DNA of 64,000 bases from Betaproteobacteria bacterium (GCA_020621405.1 JAHRYN010000001.1:248001-312000), one strand, 5' to 3'. Shown: positions 44,368-55,362, counted from the first letter of the stretch. The notes: generated by a model not told the origin, from the letters alone. Made by a program: numbers and translations.

Positions 44368-45078
44368 ATGGCGGCTCTGTCCCCGACACCACTGCCTCAT
44401 CCGTCGCTTTGGCGCGCGGATGAGGCTGCCGTCCCCTGCCCATCGGGCATGCCGACCGGTCATGCCGTACTCGACGCGGAACTGCCTGGCGGCGGCTGGC
44501 CACCCGGTGAAATGACCGAACTGCTGACCGACTGCAATGGACATGGCGAGCTGTCACTGCTGCTGCCACTGCTGGTCCGTAGCAGCCAGAACGAAGGCTG
44601 GCTCACCTGGGTTTCGCCACCGCACATGCCTGGCATTCCGGCCCTGGCAAGCGCGGGACTGCGGACTCCGCGTCTGCTCATCGTCCAGGCAGGCACCACC
44701 GGTGAGCGCGCATGGGCACTTCGGCAGGCTCTGCGCTCGGATGCCTGCACGGCGGTAGTCGGCTGGCTAGGCTACGTCGACACTGCGCTGCTGCGCCGGC
44801 TCCAGCTGGCCGTGCGCGCAACCACCATCCCGCTGCTGCTGTTCCGCTCGGCCGGCAACGCAAATACCGCCTCTCCAGCAGCACTGCGCCTGCTGCTGTC
44901 GACCAGCGCGCCCGGCGTACTGCGCCTGGACATACTGAAAAGACGGGGCCGCCCTGCCAGCCGACCCGTGCATCTGTCGCCGGATGGCTCATTTGCGGGG
45001 ACATCCGGTCACCCGCCCCTGCGACGGATGGCCGGTTCACATGCCGGGGCGTCTCGGACTTTGGCGCTCATCGCATGA
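44368..45078 (+). CDS. imuA: Translesion synthesis-associated protein ImuA
   Basis: A 236-residue RecA/SulA-like protein. The N-terminal VLDAELPGGGWPPGEMTELL matches the ImuA opening in proteobacterial lexA-imuA-imuB operons; a central LTWVSPPHMPGIPALASAGL and a C-terminal VLRLDILKRRGRPASRPVHLS complete the pattern. ImuA helps the ImuB/DnaE2 mutasome in damage-induced mutagenesis by contacting RecA in studied species. Four bases separate it from lexA. The last 20 residues are Ser/Gly-rich. The database name SulA-like is an alternative. Confidence 0.9.
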   Translation: MAALSPTPLPHPSLWRADEAAVPCPSGMPTGHAVLDAELPGGGWPPGEMTELLTDCNGHGELSLLLPLLVRSSQNEGWLTWVSPPHMPGIPALASAGLRTPRLLIVQAGTTGERAWALRQALRSDACTAVVGWLGYVDTALLRRLQLAVRATTIPLLLFRSAGNANTASPAALRLLLSTSAPGVLRLDILKRRGRPASRPVHLSPDGSFAGTSGHPPLRRMAGSHAGASRTLALIA

Positions 45079-45109
45079 AGACCACCTCGAACATGGATAT
45101 CGCTCGCGC

Positions 45110-46567
45110 ATGCTCTGGCTGGCACTTGTTTTTCCAGACTGGCCGCTGCAGGCCCTGTTCCGTGGCCAGAAGCACCGGACTCCGCTGGCCGTGGAGGCAA
45201 GGCAGCGCATGCTTGCGCTGGATGCGGCAGCACTGGCTCAGGGCGTGCGCCCAGGACAGGGCCTGGCCGACGCACTGGCAGTAGCCCCTGCCCTCCTCAT
45301 ACGCACGCAATCCGTCGAAGCTGAACATGCTGCATTGCGTGACGCAGCGGGATGCGCGCTGCGCTACACGCCGCAGGTCGTACTCGAAGCGGATGGGCTG
45401 CTGCTCGAAATAGCCGGCAGCACGCGCCTGTTCGGCGGAACCGACCGGCTACTGCGCCAGTTGCGCACCGATCTTGCCGCCGCAGGCTTTCACGCACTGA
45501 CCGCCTGCGCGCCGACACCGCGTGCAGCACGCTGGCTGGCACTGGCCGGCCCCGGCCAGTGCATCGACGATATAGAAGACCTGCACGCCACACTTGCCGC
45601 GCTTCCCTTGCGCGTGCTGGAAACCAGCGAACGCATCAAGGCCCTGCTTGCAGACAGCGGGTTGCACAGTGTGGGCGAGGTGATGCGGCTGCCGCGCAAC
45701 GGACTGGCGCAGCGCGACGCCAGTGACGTCCGGCGGCTCATCGATCAGGCGCTTGGACGACACCCCGATCCACGCCCGTATTTCGAAGCCCCCAGATATT
45801 GCGACAGCAGGCTCGAATTGCCGGTACCGCGTCATGACGCCGACGTGCTGCTGTTTGCCGCCAACCGGCTGCTCAATGCCTGCTGCAGCCGACTGTCTGC
45901 AGCGCACGCCGGGATTGAGCACTGCCTGCTCCGGCTGGAGCATGAGCATCATCCGGCAACTCCGCTCACATTGACGCTGGGCACGCCCTCGCGCGACGCG
46001 CGACGCATGGCCCTGCTGGTTCGCGAGCACCTTGCCCGCATCGCATTGCCCGAAGCCGTCTGCGCCGTACGCCTGCAGGCCACCGACTGGATCAGTCTGG
46101 CCGGCCGGAGCGACGACCTCTTCGGTCCGCAGGCGCCCTCCCCTGACGGATGCCGCGAAGCATGCGGCACGCTGGTCGAGCACCTCCGTGCCCGGCTCGG
46201 ACGGGACGCCGTTTACGCACTGTCCGCCCGGGCAGACCATAGGCCGGAGTGCGCGCATCGTGTCTGCGAACCCGGTACCGGCAAGACCGGCCGTTCCCCC
46301 GGCAAACGGCCACTGTGGCTGCTGTCGCCCCCGCAATTGCTGAAACTGGTCGATGGACACCCCTGGCGCGATGGACCAATGCAGCTGATCGCGGGACCGG
46401 AACGCATCGAATCGGGCTGGTGGGACAGCGACGACACGGCAGGCCAATGCCAAGGTGACGCCTTGCGCGACTATTTCGTCGCCGTCGGCCACGACCACGC
46501 ACGGCTCTGGATCTATCGCGAACATGCGCCGCCCCACCACTGGTACCTGCACGGGCTGTTCGCCTGA
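45110..46567 (+). CDS. imuB: Y-family DNA polymerase-like protein ImuB
   Basis: A 485-residue Y-family polymerase homologue beginning MLWLALVFPDWPLQAL, as is usual for ImuB. An ATG at 45110 gives this start; earlier in-frame starts would overlap imuA. The palm segment has QVVLEADGLLLEIAGSTRLFGG. The acidic catalytic residues of active Y polymerases (DxD and SxDE) are mostly replaced, so it should be a scaffold that links the clamp, ImuA and DnaE2 rather than a polymerase. No dnaE2 follows; the next gene is a MOSC protein. Confidence 0.92.
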   Translation: MLWLALVFPDWPLQALFRGQKHRTPLAVEARQRMLALDAAALAQGVRPGQGLADALAVAPALLIRTQSVEAEHAALRDAAGCALRYTPQVVLEADGLLLEIAGSTRLFGGTDRLLRQLRTDLAAAGFHALTACAPTPRAARWLALAGPGQCIDDIEDLHATLAALPLRVLETSERIKALLADSGLHSVGEVMRLPRNGLAQRDASDVRRLIDQALGRHPDPRPYFEAPRYCDSRLELPVPRHDADVLLFAANRLLNACCSRLSAAHAGIEHCLLRLEHEHHPATPLTLTLGTPSRDARRMALLVREHLARIALPEAVCAVRLQATDWISLAGRSDDLFGPQAPSPDGCREACGTLVEHLRARLGRDAVYALSARADHRPECAHRVCEPGTGKTGRSPGKRPLWLLSPPQLLKLVDGHPWRDGPMQLIAGPERIESGWWDSDDTAGQCQGDALRDYFVAVGHDHARLWIYREHAPPHHWYLHGLFA

Positions 46568-46604
46568 AGTAGCATGCACCCGACACGAATTTCGCGCATT
46601 CCGC

Positions 46605-47087
46605 ATGGACACCATCCAGACACTGACCGACACCTTCACCCGGCAAGGTCGCGTCACCTGGATCGGCATACGCCCGATCCGCCGGCAATCGCTGCGCCCG
46701 CTCGAGACCGTGCAGGCCGTCGAGGCGCTCGGTCTGGAGGGCGATCACTACGCCAGCCCGGGCGGCAAGCGTCAGGTCACGCTGATACAGGCTGAACACT
46801 TGACTACGATCGCCGGTCTGCTCGACCTCGATGCCGTAACGCCGGAACCGCTGCGCCGCAACATCGTCATCAGCGGCATCAATCTGCTGGCGCTCAAGGG
46901 CAAGTCGTTCCGGATCGGCGAAGCACTGCTTGAGTACACCGGCTCCTGCGATCCGTGCTCGCGCATGGAAAGCAATCTCGGCCGCGGCGGCTACAACGCC
47001 ATGCGCGGCCACGGCGGCATCACGGCACGCGTCCTGTGCAGCGGCCGCATCCGGGTCGGCGACCCGGTTTTCGCCAACACGGACTGA
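46605..47087 (+). CDS. MOSC domain protein
   Basis: A 160-residue protein with a stand-alone MOSC (molybdenum cofactor sulfurase C-terminal) domain. The typical order is visible: LEGDHYASPGGKRQVTLIQAEHL, an RRNIVISGINLLAL block, and YTGSCDPCSRME with the conserved Cys, then RGHGGITARVLCSG. Such proteins may deliver sulfur to, or bind, molybdenum cofactor or detoxify N-hydroxylated substrates; the role here is not known. It starts 37 bases after imuB and may be read through from the SOS operon, though no ribosome binding site is strong. Confidence 0.88.
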   Translation: MDTIQTLTDTFTRQGRVTWIGIRPIRRQSLRPLETVQAVEALGLEGDHYASPGGKRQVTLIQAEHLTTIAGLLDLDAVTPEPLRRNIVISGINLLALKGKSFRIGEALLEYTGSCDPCSRMESNLGRGGYNAMRGHGGITARVLCSGRIRVGDPVFANTD

Positions 47088-47142
47088 ACGACGGTTCCGG
47101 CAGGGATAGTCCGCACACACCAGAAAAAGAAGAGGAAGCGAA

Positions 47143-47805
47143 ATGGACAGACGACGCATGCTCACCACGCTGCTGGCCGGCGGCGCTGCGGCTCCGCTCG
47201 CCTTGCACGGGCTGGTGGGCGAAGCCCTGGCACGCGACGCCCGCCAAGGCCTGCGCGGCTTTCACGGCGACGTCACGGTCAATGGTGCGCCGGCGCATTT
47301 CGGCATGGACATCCAGCCCGGCGACGCGGTGCGTACCGGCAACGGCGCCGAAGCCATCTACGTGATCGGCGGTGACGCATTCATGCAGCGCGGCAGCTCG
47401 CACATTGCGTTCGGCAGCGGTGCAGCCGCTGACCTGATGCGGGTCATCACCGGCCGACTGCTGTCGGTTTTCGCGCGCGGCCAGCGTCGCATCGCAACAC
47501 CGGCCGCCACCATAGGCATCCGCGGCACCGGCTGCTACATAGAAGCGGGCGAGGAAAAGACCTACTTCTGCCTGTGTTATGGCGACGCGGAGATCGCGCG
47601 TGCGGGCGATCCGGCGCAGGTCGAAACCATTCGTACCCGGCATCACGACAGGCCGATGTGGTTGCACGACCAAGCCGGCAGCGAAATGATGACGGCCGCC
47701 AGCGTCATCAACCACACCGACGCGGAACTGACCCTGCTCGAAGGGCTGGTCGGCCGCCGGCCGCCGTTTGCCGGAACAGGCTGGCCACCGGATCAGGGCT
47801 ACTGA
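47143..47805 (+). CDS. Exported FecR-domain-like protein with Tat-type signal
   Basis: A 220-residue protein. The N-terminus MDRRRMLTTLLAGGAAAPLAL has twin Arg before a hydrophobic stretch, suggesting Tat export. The mature part carries a FecR-type beta domain: VTVNGAPAHFGMDIQPGDAVRTGNGAEAIYVIG, then TPAATIGIRGTGCYIEAG. Unlike FecR regulators it lacks an N-terminal anti-sigma part and a membrane helix in the middle, and no FecI sigma gene or TonB receptor is nearby. Similar solo proteins occur in polysaccharide or surface contexts. Function is unknown. A GAGG-rich stretch precedes the ATG. Confidence 0.78.
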   Translation: MDRRRMLTTLLAGGAAAPLALHGLVGEALARDARQGLRGFHGDVTVNGAPAHFGMDIQPGDAVRTGNGAEAIYVIGGDAFMQRGSSHIAFGSGAAADLMRVITGRLLSVFARGQRRIATPAATIGIRGTGCYIEAGEEKTYFCLCYGDAEIARAGDPAQVETIRTRHHDRPMWLHDQAGSEMMTAASVINHTDAELTLLEGLVGRRPPFAGTGWPPDQGY

Positions 47806-47812
47806 CAGGCGT

Positions 47813-49603
47813 TCAGGCGGGCGGTGCCACCTTCATCACTTCTTCGAGCGTGGTCACACCCTGTGCGATCTTCAGTGCACCGGACACGCGAAGCGGGTAC
47901 ATGCCTTCGCGGTAGGCCTGTTCTCGCAATGTGGCAATGTCGGCGCTGGCCGCCACGATGTTCTTGATTTCCGGCGACATCAGCAGGATTTCATAGATGC
48001 CGATACGCCCCGAATAACCGGTCATGCGGCATTCCAGGCAACCGACCGATTGCATGAAGCGTTCCGGCCGGCTGGCCTTCCACGGTGCCACCAGATCGTC
48101 CCAGGCCTGCGGATCGGTATCCTGCGGCGTGGCCGGCTTGCGGCAGTGCGGGCACAGCGTACGCACCAGGCGCTGCGCCATCACGCCAAGCACCGTGGCA
48201 TTGAGCAGATAGCTGGGCACGCCCAGATCCAGCAGCCGGGTGATCGCCGACGGCGCGTCATTGGTGTGCAGCGTCGACAGCACGAGGTGGCCGGTCAATG
48301 CGGCCTGTATCGCCATCTCGGCAGTCTCGAGATCACGGATTTCACCCACCATGATGATGTCCGGATCCTGACGCATCAGAGACCGAATGCCTGCCGCAAA
48401 GGTGACACCGATGTCCGACGACACCTGCACCTGATTGAACGACGGCTCGATCATTTCGATCGGGTCTTCGAGCGTGCACACATTGACCTCGGGCGTGGCG
48501 AGGTTCTTCAGCGTCGAGTACAGCGTGGTCGTCTTGCCCGAGCCGGTCGGACCGGTCACCAGCACGATGCCGTTCGGCTGCGTGGTCATCTGCTTCCAGC
48601 GGCGCGAATCCTCGTCGGAGAAACCGAGATCGCGGAAGTCACGCACCAGCACTTCGGGATCGAATACCCGCATCACGAGCTTCTCGCCGAATGCGGTCGG
48701 CAAGGTGGACAGGCGAAGTTCGATTTCCTGCCCGTCCGGCGCCCGGGTCTTGATCCGTCCGTCCTGCGGGCGGCGCTTCTCGACCACGTCCATGCGCCCG
48801 AGAATCTTGATGCGCGAGGTCATCGCACCGAGCACCGGCATCGGAATCTGATAGACCTGATGCAGCACGCCATCGATGCGGAAACGCACGACGCCGAAAT
48901 CGCGCCGCGGCTCGATGTGGATGTCGCTGGCCCGCTGCTCGAAAGCGTATTGCCACAGCCAATCGACGATGGTGACGATGTGCTGGTCGTTGGCATCCAG
49001 CGGACGGTTGCTGCGTCCCAGTTCAACCAGCTGCTCGAAATTCGATGCGCCTACACCGCTGACGTCACCCCGCTTGGCGGCCCCCTTGACCGACTTCGCC
49101 AGGTTGTAGAACTCGACGACGTAGCGCGCGATGTCGTCCGGATTGGCAATCACGCGGCGGATCGGCCGGCGCAGTATCGGCGCCAGCTCTTTTTCCCACT
49201 CGCTCATGAAAGGTTCGGCGGTCGCGATCACCACTTCGCGTGTCGAAGCCTGTATAGGCAGTATGCGGAAGCGGTTGGCGTAAGCGCTTGAGACGACCTC
49301 GGTCACCGCCGCGAAATCGACCTTGAGGGGATCGATGTGGAAATAGTCCAGACCGCTCCAGCCGGCCATCCACTCGGTCAGGTTATCGAGATTCAGCGGA
49401 CGATGCGGTGGGTGCAGCGAGCGCCACTTCTGCTCGGCCAGCACCACGAGAGGATGTTCGCCGCCACGCCAGTAGCGGCGTTCATGCAGGAATGCCCGCG
49501 CCACTGTGTCGCCCAGCAGACCGTCGGCCACCATCCCTTCCACCAGTTCGGACAGCGTGAGCTTGTGCTCGCGCAGATCCTTTCCCGACACCGCTGCCGT
49601 CAT
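47813..49603 (-). CDS. GspE/PilB-family secretion ATPase
   Basis: A 596-residue type II secretion/type IV pilus assembly ATPase. It has an N-terminal GSPII_E domain (about 50-170; LPIQASTREVVIATAEPF). The motor domain follows with Walker A GPTGSGKTTTLYS near residue 350, an Asp box (VNVCTLEDPIE), Walker B (DPDIIMVGEIRD) and a His box (GHLVLSTLHTND). A tetracysteine zinc site is formed by CPHC (about 482) and CLEC (about 522). An unusual N-terminal extension of 45 residues is present. It stands alone, 8 kb from the pseudopilin genes on the same strand. Confidence 0.92.
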   Translation of the reverse strand: MTAAVSGKDLREHKLTLSELVEGMVADGLLGDTVARAFLHERRYWRGGEHPLVVLAEQKWRSLHPPHRPLNLDNLTEWMAGWSGLDYFHIDPLKVDFAAVTEVVSSAYANRFRILPIQASTREVVIATAEPFMSEWEKELAPILRRPIRRVIANPDDIARYVVEFYNLAKSVKGAAKRGDVSGVGASNFEQLVELGRSNRPLDANDQHIVTIVDWLWQYAFEQRASDIHIEPRRDFGVVRFRIDGVLHQVYQIPMPVLGAMTSRIKILGRMDVVEKRRPQDGRIKTRAPDGQEIELRLSTLPTAFGEKLVMRVFDPEVLVRDFRDLGFSDEDSRRWKQMTTQPNGIVLVTGPTGSGKTTTLYSTLKNLATPEVNVCTLEDPIEMIEPSFNQVQVSSDIGVTFAAGIRSLMRQDPDIIMVGEIRDLETAEMAIQAALTGHLVLSTLHTNDAPSAITRLLDLGVPSYLLNATVLGVMAQRLVRTLCPHCRKPATPQDTDPQAWDDLVAPWKASRPERFMQSVGCLECRMTGYSGRIGIYEILLMSPEIKNIVAASADIATLREQAYREGMYPLRVSGALKIAQGVTTLEEVMKVAPPA

Positions 49604-49840
49604 CAGTTCCTCCGTTGGGTCCGACTATAGCCGAGCGGCAGAATGATCCCTGTCAAGGGACATTAAATTTTCAAGCAAATTTTTCCCGTGTTGTCGTAAC
49701 ATGTGGTTACAGGGTCAGACTCTGTCTGGAATCGTGCACCAGACGGTAGGAAAAATAGGCAAAAATGCCACTCCGGTTCGCCCATACGGGTGAATTGTTT
49801 TCAGCATGCTTAGCGGTCGGATCATCCGACGGAGGCTGAA
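49604..49840. other. Control region between gspE-like gene and rpfF with clustered dyads
   Basis: No gene. Short inverted repeats are densely placed: TCCCT/AGGGA (49647-49660), GTAAC/GTTAC (49696-49710), CAGAC/GTCTG (49716-49728), GGCA/TGCC (49758-49769) and GTCGGAT/ATCCGAC (49816-49830). The stretch around 49660-49690 is AT-rich and may hold a promoter. Confidence 0.55.
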
Positions 49841-49963
49841 ATGGATCTGTTGACCCCGTGCCCTACAGCACGGCAGCAACTGCTGTGCTGCAAAACACAA
49901 AGGCTGCGTTCCGACGCGCATTCCACCCTGAGCCAACGGGGGACATGCCATGCAGATCATTGA
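49841..49963 (+). CDS. Possible leader peptide ORF of rpfF (40 residues)
   Basis: A 40-codon frame starting MDLLTPCPTARQQLLCCKTQ. GGAGG lies five bases before its ATG, the best ribosome binding site in the area. Its stop falls 14 bases inside the rpfF gene, so ribosomes ending here could restart at the rpfF ATG (49950). The peptide has no known family and contains four Cys. It may be a regulatory leader or a chance frame. Confidence 0.4.
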   Translation: MDLLTPCPTARQQLLCCKTQRLRSDAHSTLSQRGTCHADH

Positions 49964-50864
49964 TCGCAGCCGCGGCCATCTCCATACGGTTGTACCTCGT
50001 CGTACCGACACGAATGCGCCGAGGCTGCTTGCAACGCCCATCGTCACGTCACGCTTCGAGCCGGAAACGCGTGCGCTCTGGATGTACGCGCACCCGATCG
50101 GTCGTCCATGTTTCACGCCTGAATTGCTGGCCGACGTCGTCGCACAGCAGCAGGAAGTCGAACTGGCACCCGGCACCGTCGACTTCTTCCTGAATTGCTC
50201 GGGCGTTCCGGGCGTCTATAACCTGGGTGGCGACCTTGACCTGTTCCGCCGTCTGGTCGAAGCACGTGACGAACATGCGCTGATGCGCTACGCGGAATCC
50301 TGCATCCGGGCCATCAACAACAATGTGTGCGGCCTGCACGCCGATGCGGTATCGATGTCGGTCGTCCAGGGCGACGCGCTTGGCGGCGGACTGGAAGCAG
50401 CGCTGTCCTGCCACGTAGTAATCGCGGAACGCGGCGTCAAGATGGGTTTTCCGGAAATGATGTTCAACCTGTTTCCGGGCATGGGCGCCTACAGTCTGGT
50501 CGCGCGCAAAGCCGGCCCGCGCGTGGCGGAAGACCTGATACTGAATGGCCGTGTGCTGTCGTCGGAAAAGATGCACGAACTCGGACTGGTCGACCATCTT
50601 GCCGATCCGGGTCGCGGCGAGTGGGTCGCGCGTCAGGTCATGACTTCGATGTCCTCGCAACTGAAGGGCTTCCGCGCCTTTCAGCGCGCGAAAATGCATG
50701 CCTACGTGCGTCTGACCTATCAGGAACTGGAAGACGTGACGCGCGAGTGGGTGAAGGGTGCGATGAAACTGGACCGTCGCGACCTGCGCACGATGGAACG
50801 TCTGGTCAAGGCGCAGAACCGCATGCATCCCGGCAACAACGGTACGGAAACCGTCAGCGCGTGA
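49950..50864 (+). CDS. rpfF: DSF (diffusible signal factor) synthase, RpfF-type crotonase
   Basis: A 304-residue crotonase-fold enzyme. It matches Xanthomonas RpfF over its length: GVYNLGGDLDLFRRLVE, SVVQGDALGGGLEAALSCHVVIAE, MGFPEMMFNLFPGMGAYSL and a C-terminal LRTMERLVKAQNR. The two catalytic Glu residues are at about 149 and 169, the same 20-residue spacing as Glu141/Glu161 of RpfF. These enzymes convert 3-hydroxyacyl-ACP to cis-2-unsaturated fatty acid signals used for cell-cell communication. The rpfC, rpfG or rpfR receptor genes are not in the window. A GGGGGA precedes the ATG, which lies inside a small upstream ORF. Confidence 0.92.
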   Translation: MQIIDRSRGHLHTVVPRRTDTNAPRLLATPIVTSRFEPETRALWMYAHPIGRPCFTPELLADVVAQQQEVELAPGTVDFFLNCSGVPGVYNLGGDLDLFRRLVEARDEHALMRYAESCIRAINNNVCGLHADAVSMSVVQGDALGGGLEAALSCHVVIAERGVKMGFPEMMFNLFPGMGAYSLVARKAGPRVAEDLILNGRVLSSEKMHELGLVDHLADPGRGEWVARQVMTSMSSQLKGFRAFQRAKMHAYVRLTYQELEDVTREWVKGAMKLDRRDLRTMERLVKAQNRMHPGNNGTETVSA

Positions 50865-50876
50865 TGCGCATTCCCC

Positions 50877-50893
50877 GGGGCCTGCCCGGCCCC
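50877..50893. terminator. GC hairpin between convergent rpfF and dsbD-like genes
   Basis: GGGGCC and GGCCCC pair with a five-base loop 13 bases after the rpfF stop. No T-run is present; this is a weak end signal at best. Confidence 0.3.
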
Positions 50894-50978
50894 GGCCATC
50901 GCTACAGCGTACCTCCCTTCGTCTCCACAGACAGCTGACCTGCGCGGCATGCGCTCGCGCCATTGACTGCAATCTCAG

Positions 50979-53087
50979 CTAGCGGACCTGGACCGTTGCG
51001 TCGAGCACGATGCCGGCGGTCAGTATCTGGGGCAGCACCACCGGACTGGCACCGCCGGCCGGATAAAACACATACAGCGGAACACCATCGCGACCGTGTT
51101 CGTGCAGGAAGCTCGTGATGTCGGGATCGCTGCGGGTCCAGTCGCCTTTCAGGTACGTGATGCCGCGCTGTGCAAAGGCCTGCCGGACTTCCGGTGTCGA
51201 CAGCGCGATCCTTTCGTTCATCAGGCAGGTGACGCACCAGGCGGCGGTCATGTTCACGAATACCGGCTGCCCTTTTGCGCGCAGATCGGCGAGACGCGCC
51301 AGTGAGTAGACCGACGGTTCGCCAGGCAACGAAGACCCGGCCACACCACCTCCCGACGTGTAGGGCGCGTACCCCACAATGGATGCCGCCATCAGCAGCA
51401 GTACCAGCGCTCCGCCGCGCCAGACGCAGCCCGGCGCGGCGCCACGCTGGGCTGCACCCAGCATCCACGCGGCGACCGAAAGCAGAAGCAGCACGCAGAG
51501 TGCCGCCAATACCCCATCGGCACCGCTCTGCCGGCTCAGCACCCACACCAGCCAGGCCGCCGCTGCATACATGGGAAATGCCAGCCCCTGCTTGAGCCTG
51601 TCCATCCATGGCCCGGGCCGGGGCATCCTGCGCGCGATCCCGGGGAAGAAGGCGAGCAGTGCATAAGGCAGTGCCAGACCGCCCCCCATCGCCAGGAAGA
51701 CGGCCAGCGTCTGCGGTGCCGGCGCTGCCAGCGCCACGGCAATCGCCCCCCCCATGAACGGTGCCGTGCAGGGCGTAGCTACCACCACGGCCAGCGCGCC
51801 GGTGAAAAAGCTGCCGGCAATCCCCCCTTTCGAAGCCAGCGCATCGCCGCTTGATGCAAGGCCGGTGCCGAGTTCGAACACGCCGGAAAGGTTGAGGCCG
51901 ATCAGGAACAGCAAGGCCGACATCGCGATCACGAAAACCGGCGACTGGAACTGGAAGCCCCAGCCCGACTGCATGCCCAGCGAGCGCAGCGCCAGCAGCG
52001 CGGCGGCGAGCAGAACGAAGGTGGCCATCACGCCGGCACAGTACGCAAGGGACTGGCTGCGCACTGCATGGCGCTCATGACCGCTCATCCGTGCGAACGA
52101 CAGTGCCTTGATCGCCAGCACCGGAAAGACGCAGGGCATCAGGTTGAGCAACATCCCTCCGGCGAATGCGAACAGGACGGCGTAGACGAACCCGGACCAG
52201 GCACCTGACGCCGGCAACGTCGCCTCCGGGATTTCCGGCAACCGGGCAGACACCCACCTGACCGACGACGGCCGCTGTATCGCTTCGCCCGGCGTCTCGA
52301 TCCACAGCGCACGTTCGACGCCCTGCCCGTCACTCAGCAGCAGTACGCCTTCCAGCCGCCGGGCCGGATCGAAATCCGGTCCGGGCCGCAGTCGCAGTTC
52401 GAACGCCCGGTCGCGTCGCTCGAAAGCCTGCTCCGCGCCGCTGTCCAAGACGCCCCGCAGTGCCGGCACGAAGAAGGCTTCCCGGACCTCCGATGCGCCA
52501 TCGCCGGTCAGCAACAACCTTGCTTGTGTGTCCAGGGTCGCCGTCCAGGTGGATTTCTGCGGTCCGGCATCCTGCGCGAGATCGAACAGGGCTGCCTGCT
52601 CCGAAGGCCGGACGTCCCCTGCGGGCAGGGTCAGCCGGAACATCCCCTCCTCAGGGATGCAGATGTCCCGGCACACCAGCCAGTTCGCCCTTGCCACAAC
52701 CGGGATGGCGGCATCGATGCCGGCCGGCAGTGTCAATGAAAACGGCAGCAGCACCTCGCCTTCGTGGATGAAGGTGGTGATTGTTCCATCCACATGCCGC
52801 CGGGGTGCCGGCCATCTGATATCGGTCACCGTACTGCCGACCGGCGCGTACAGCTCGACTTGCGGCGCCTGACCGGCATCACCCGGGTTCTGCCAGTAGA
52901 CGTGCCAGCCGGGTGACAGTCTGACCCGCAGCGCCAGATCCACCGGCTGGCCGGCTGCGACGGCGGATTGCGCCGAGACCAGCGTGACGACCGAGCGCGT
53001 GCTGACGACCGGCGCACTTTCAAGCGCAAGCGCGTCCCGGACCAGCAACGCAAGCAGACACGCAGCAAACCACTTCGCCATCTTCAT
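50979..53087 (-). CDS. DsbD/ScsB-type thiol:disulfide interchange protein
   Basis: A 702-residue membrane protein that passes electrons from the cytoplasm to the periplasm. A signal peptide (KWFAACLLALLVRDALA) precedes a periplasmic DsbD-alpha-like domain with two Cys (CRDICIPEEG). The central DsbD-beta part has about eight helices with Cys in LMPCVFPVLAIKA and ATPCTAPFMGG. A C-terminal thioredoxin-like domain carries WCVTC. Domain order is that of DsbD, and the long N-terminal domain resembles ScsB. The start at 53087 is chosen for the signal peptide, and an earlier frame would overlap uvrB. It lies 79 bases after uvrB on the same strand. Confidence 0.9.
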   Translation of the reverse strand: MKMAKWFAACLLALLVRDALALESAPVVSTRSVVTLVSAQSAVAAGQPVDLALRVRLSPGWHVYWQNPGDAGQAPQVELYAPVGSTVTDIRWPAPRRHVDGTITTFIHEGEVLLPFSLTLPAGIDAAIPVVARANWLVCRDICIPEEGMFRLTLPAGDVRPSEQAALFDLAQDAGPQKSTWTATLDTQARLLLTGDGASEVREAFFVPALRGVLDSGAEQAFERRDRAFELRLRPGPDFDPARRLEGVLLLSDGQGVERALWIETPGEAIQRPSSVRWVSARLPEIPEATLPASGAWSGFVYAVLFAFAGGMLLNLMPCVFPVLAIKALSFARMSGHERHAVRSQSLAYCAGVMATFVLLAAALLALRSLGMQSGWGFQFQSPVFVIAMSALLFLIGLNLSGVFELGTGLASSGDALASKGGIAGSFFTGALAVVVATPCTAPFMGGAIAVALAAPAPQTLAVFLAMGGGLALPYALLAFFPGIARRMPRPGPWMDRLKQGLAFPMYAAAAWLVWVLSRQSGADGVLAALCVLLLLSVAAWMLGAAQRGAAPGCVWRGGALVLLLMAASIVGYAPYTSGGGVAGSSLPGEPSVYSLARLADLRAKGQPVFVNMTAAWCVTCLMNERIALSTPEVRQAFAQRGITYLKGDWTRSDPDITSFLHEHGRDGVPLYVFYPAGGASPVVLPQILTAGIVLDATVQVR

Positions 53088-53166
53088 GTACATGGTGTGG
53101 AGGGGATCGTGCAACTGCGCCCGAGTTCCGGACATGTACGGAAGCATGTGCGCAGCCGCCGCGGCA

Positions 53167-55206
<2,040 letters not shown>

Positions 55207-55362
55207 GGTAGAATTTTGCGTTGCACAAACATTGCCTGACGATGACTGCAAGAGTGCCGCAGCGTTCATCAAAGGCAGACATTAGCGCGTTTTAGACCTA
55301 TCTTTTAACCGCACATCGCTGCGCCCGTACCGGGCGACATTCCAACGCATTCCGGAGCACGC

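Noticed and set aside
55207-55362. LexA box upstream of uvrB
   Set aside because: No CTGT-N8-ACAG or close variant is present in the gap.
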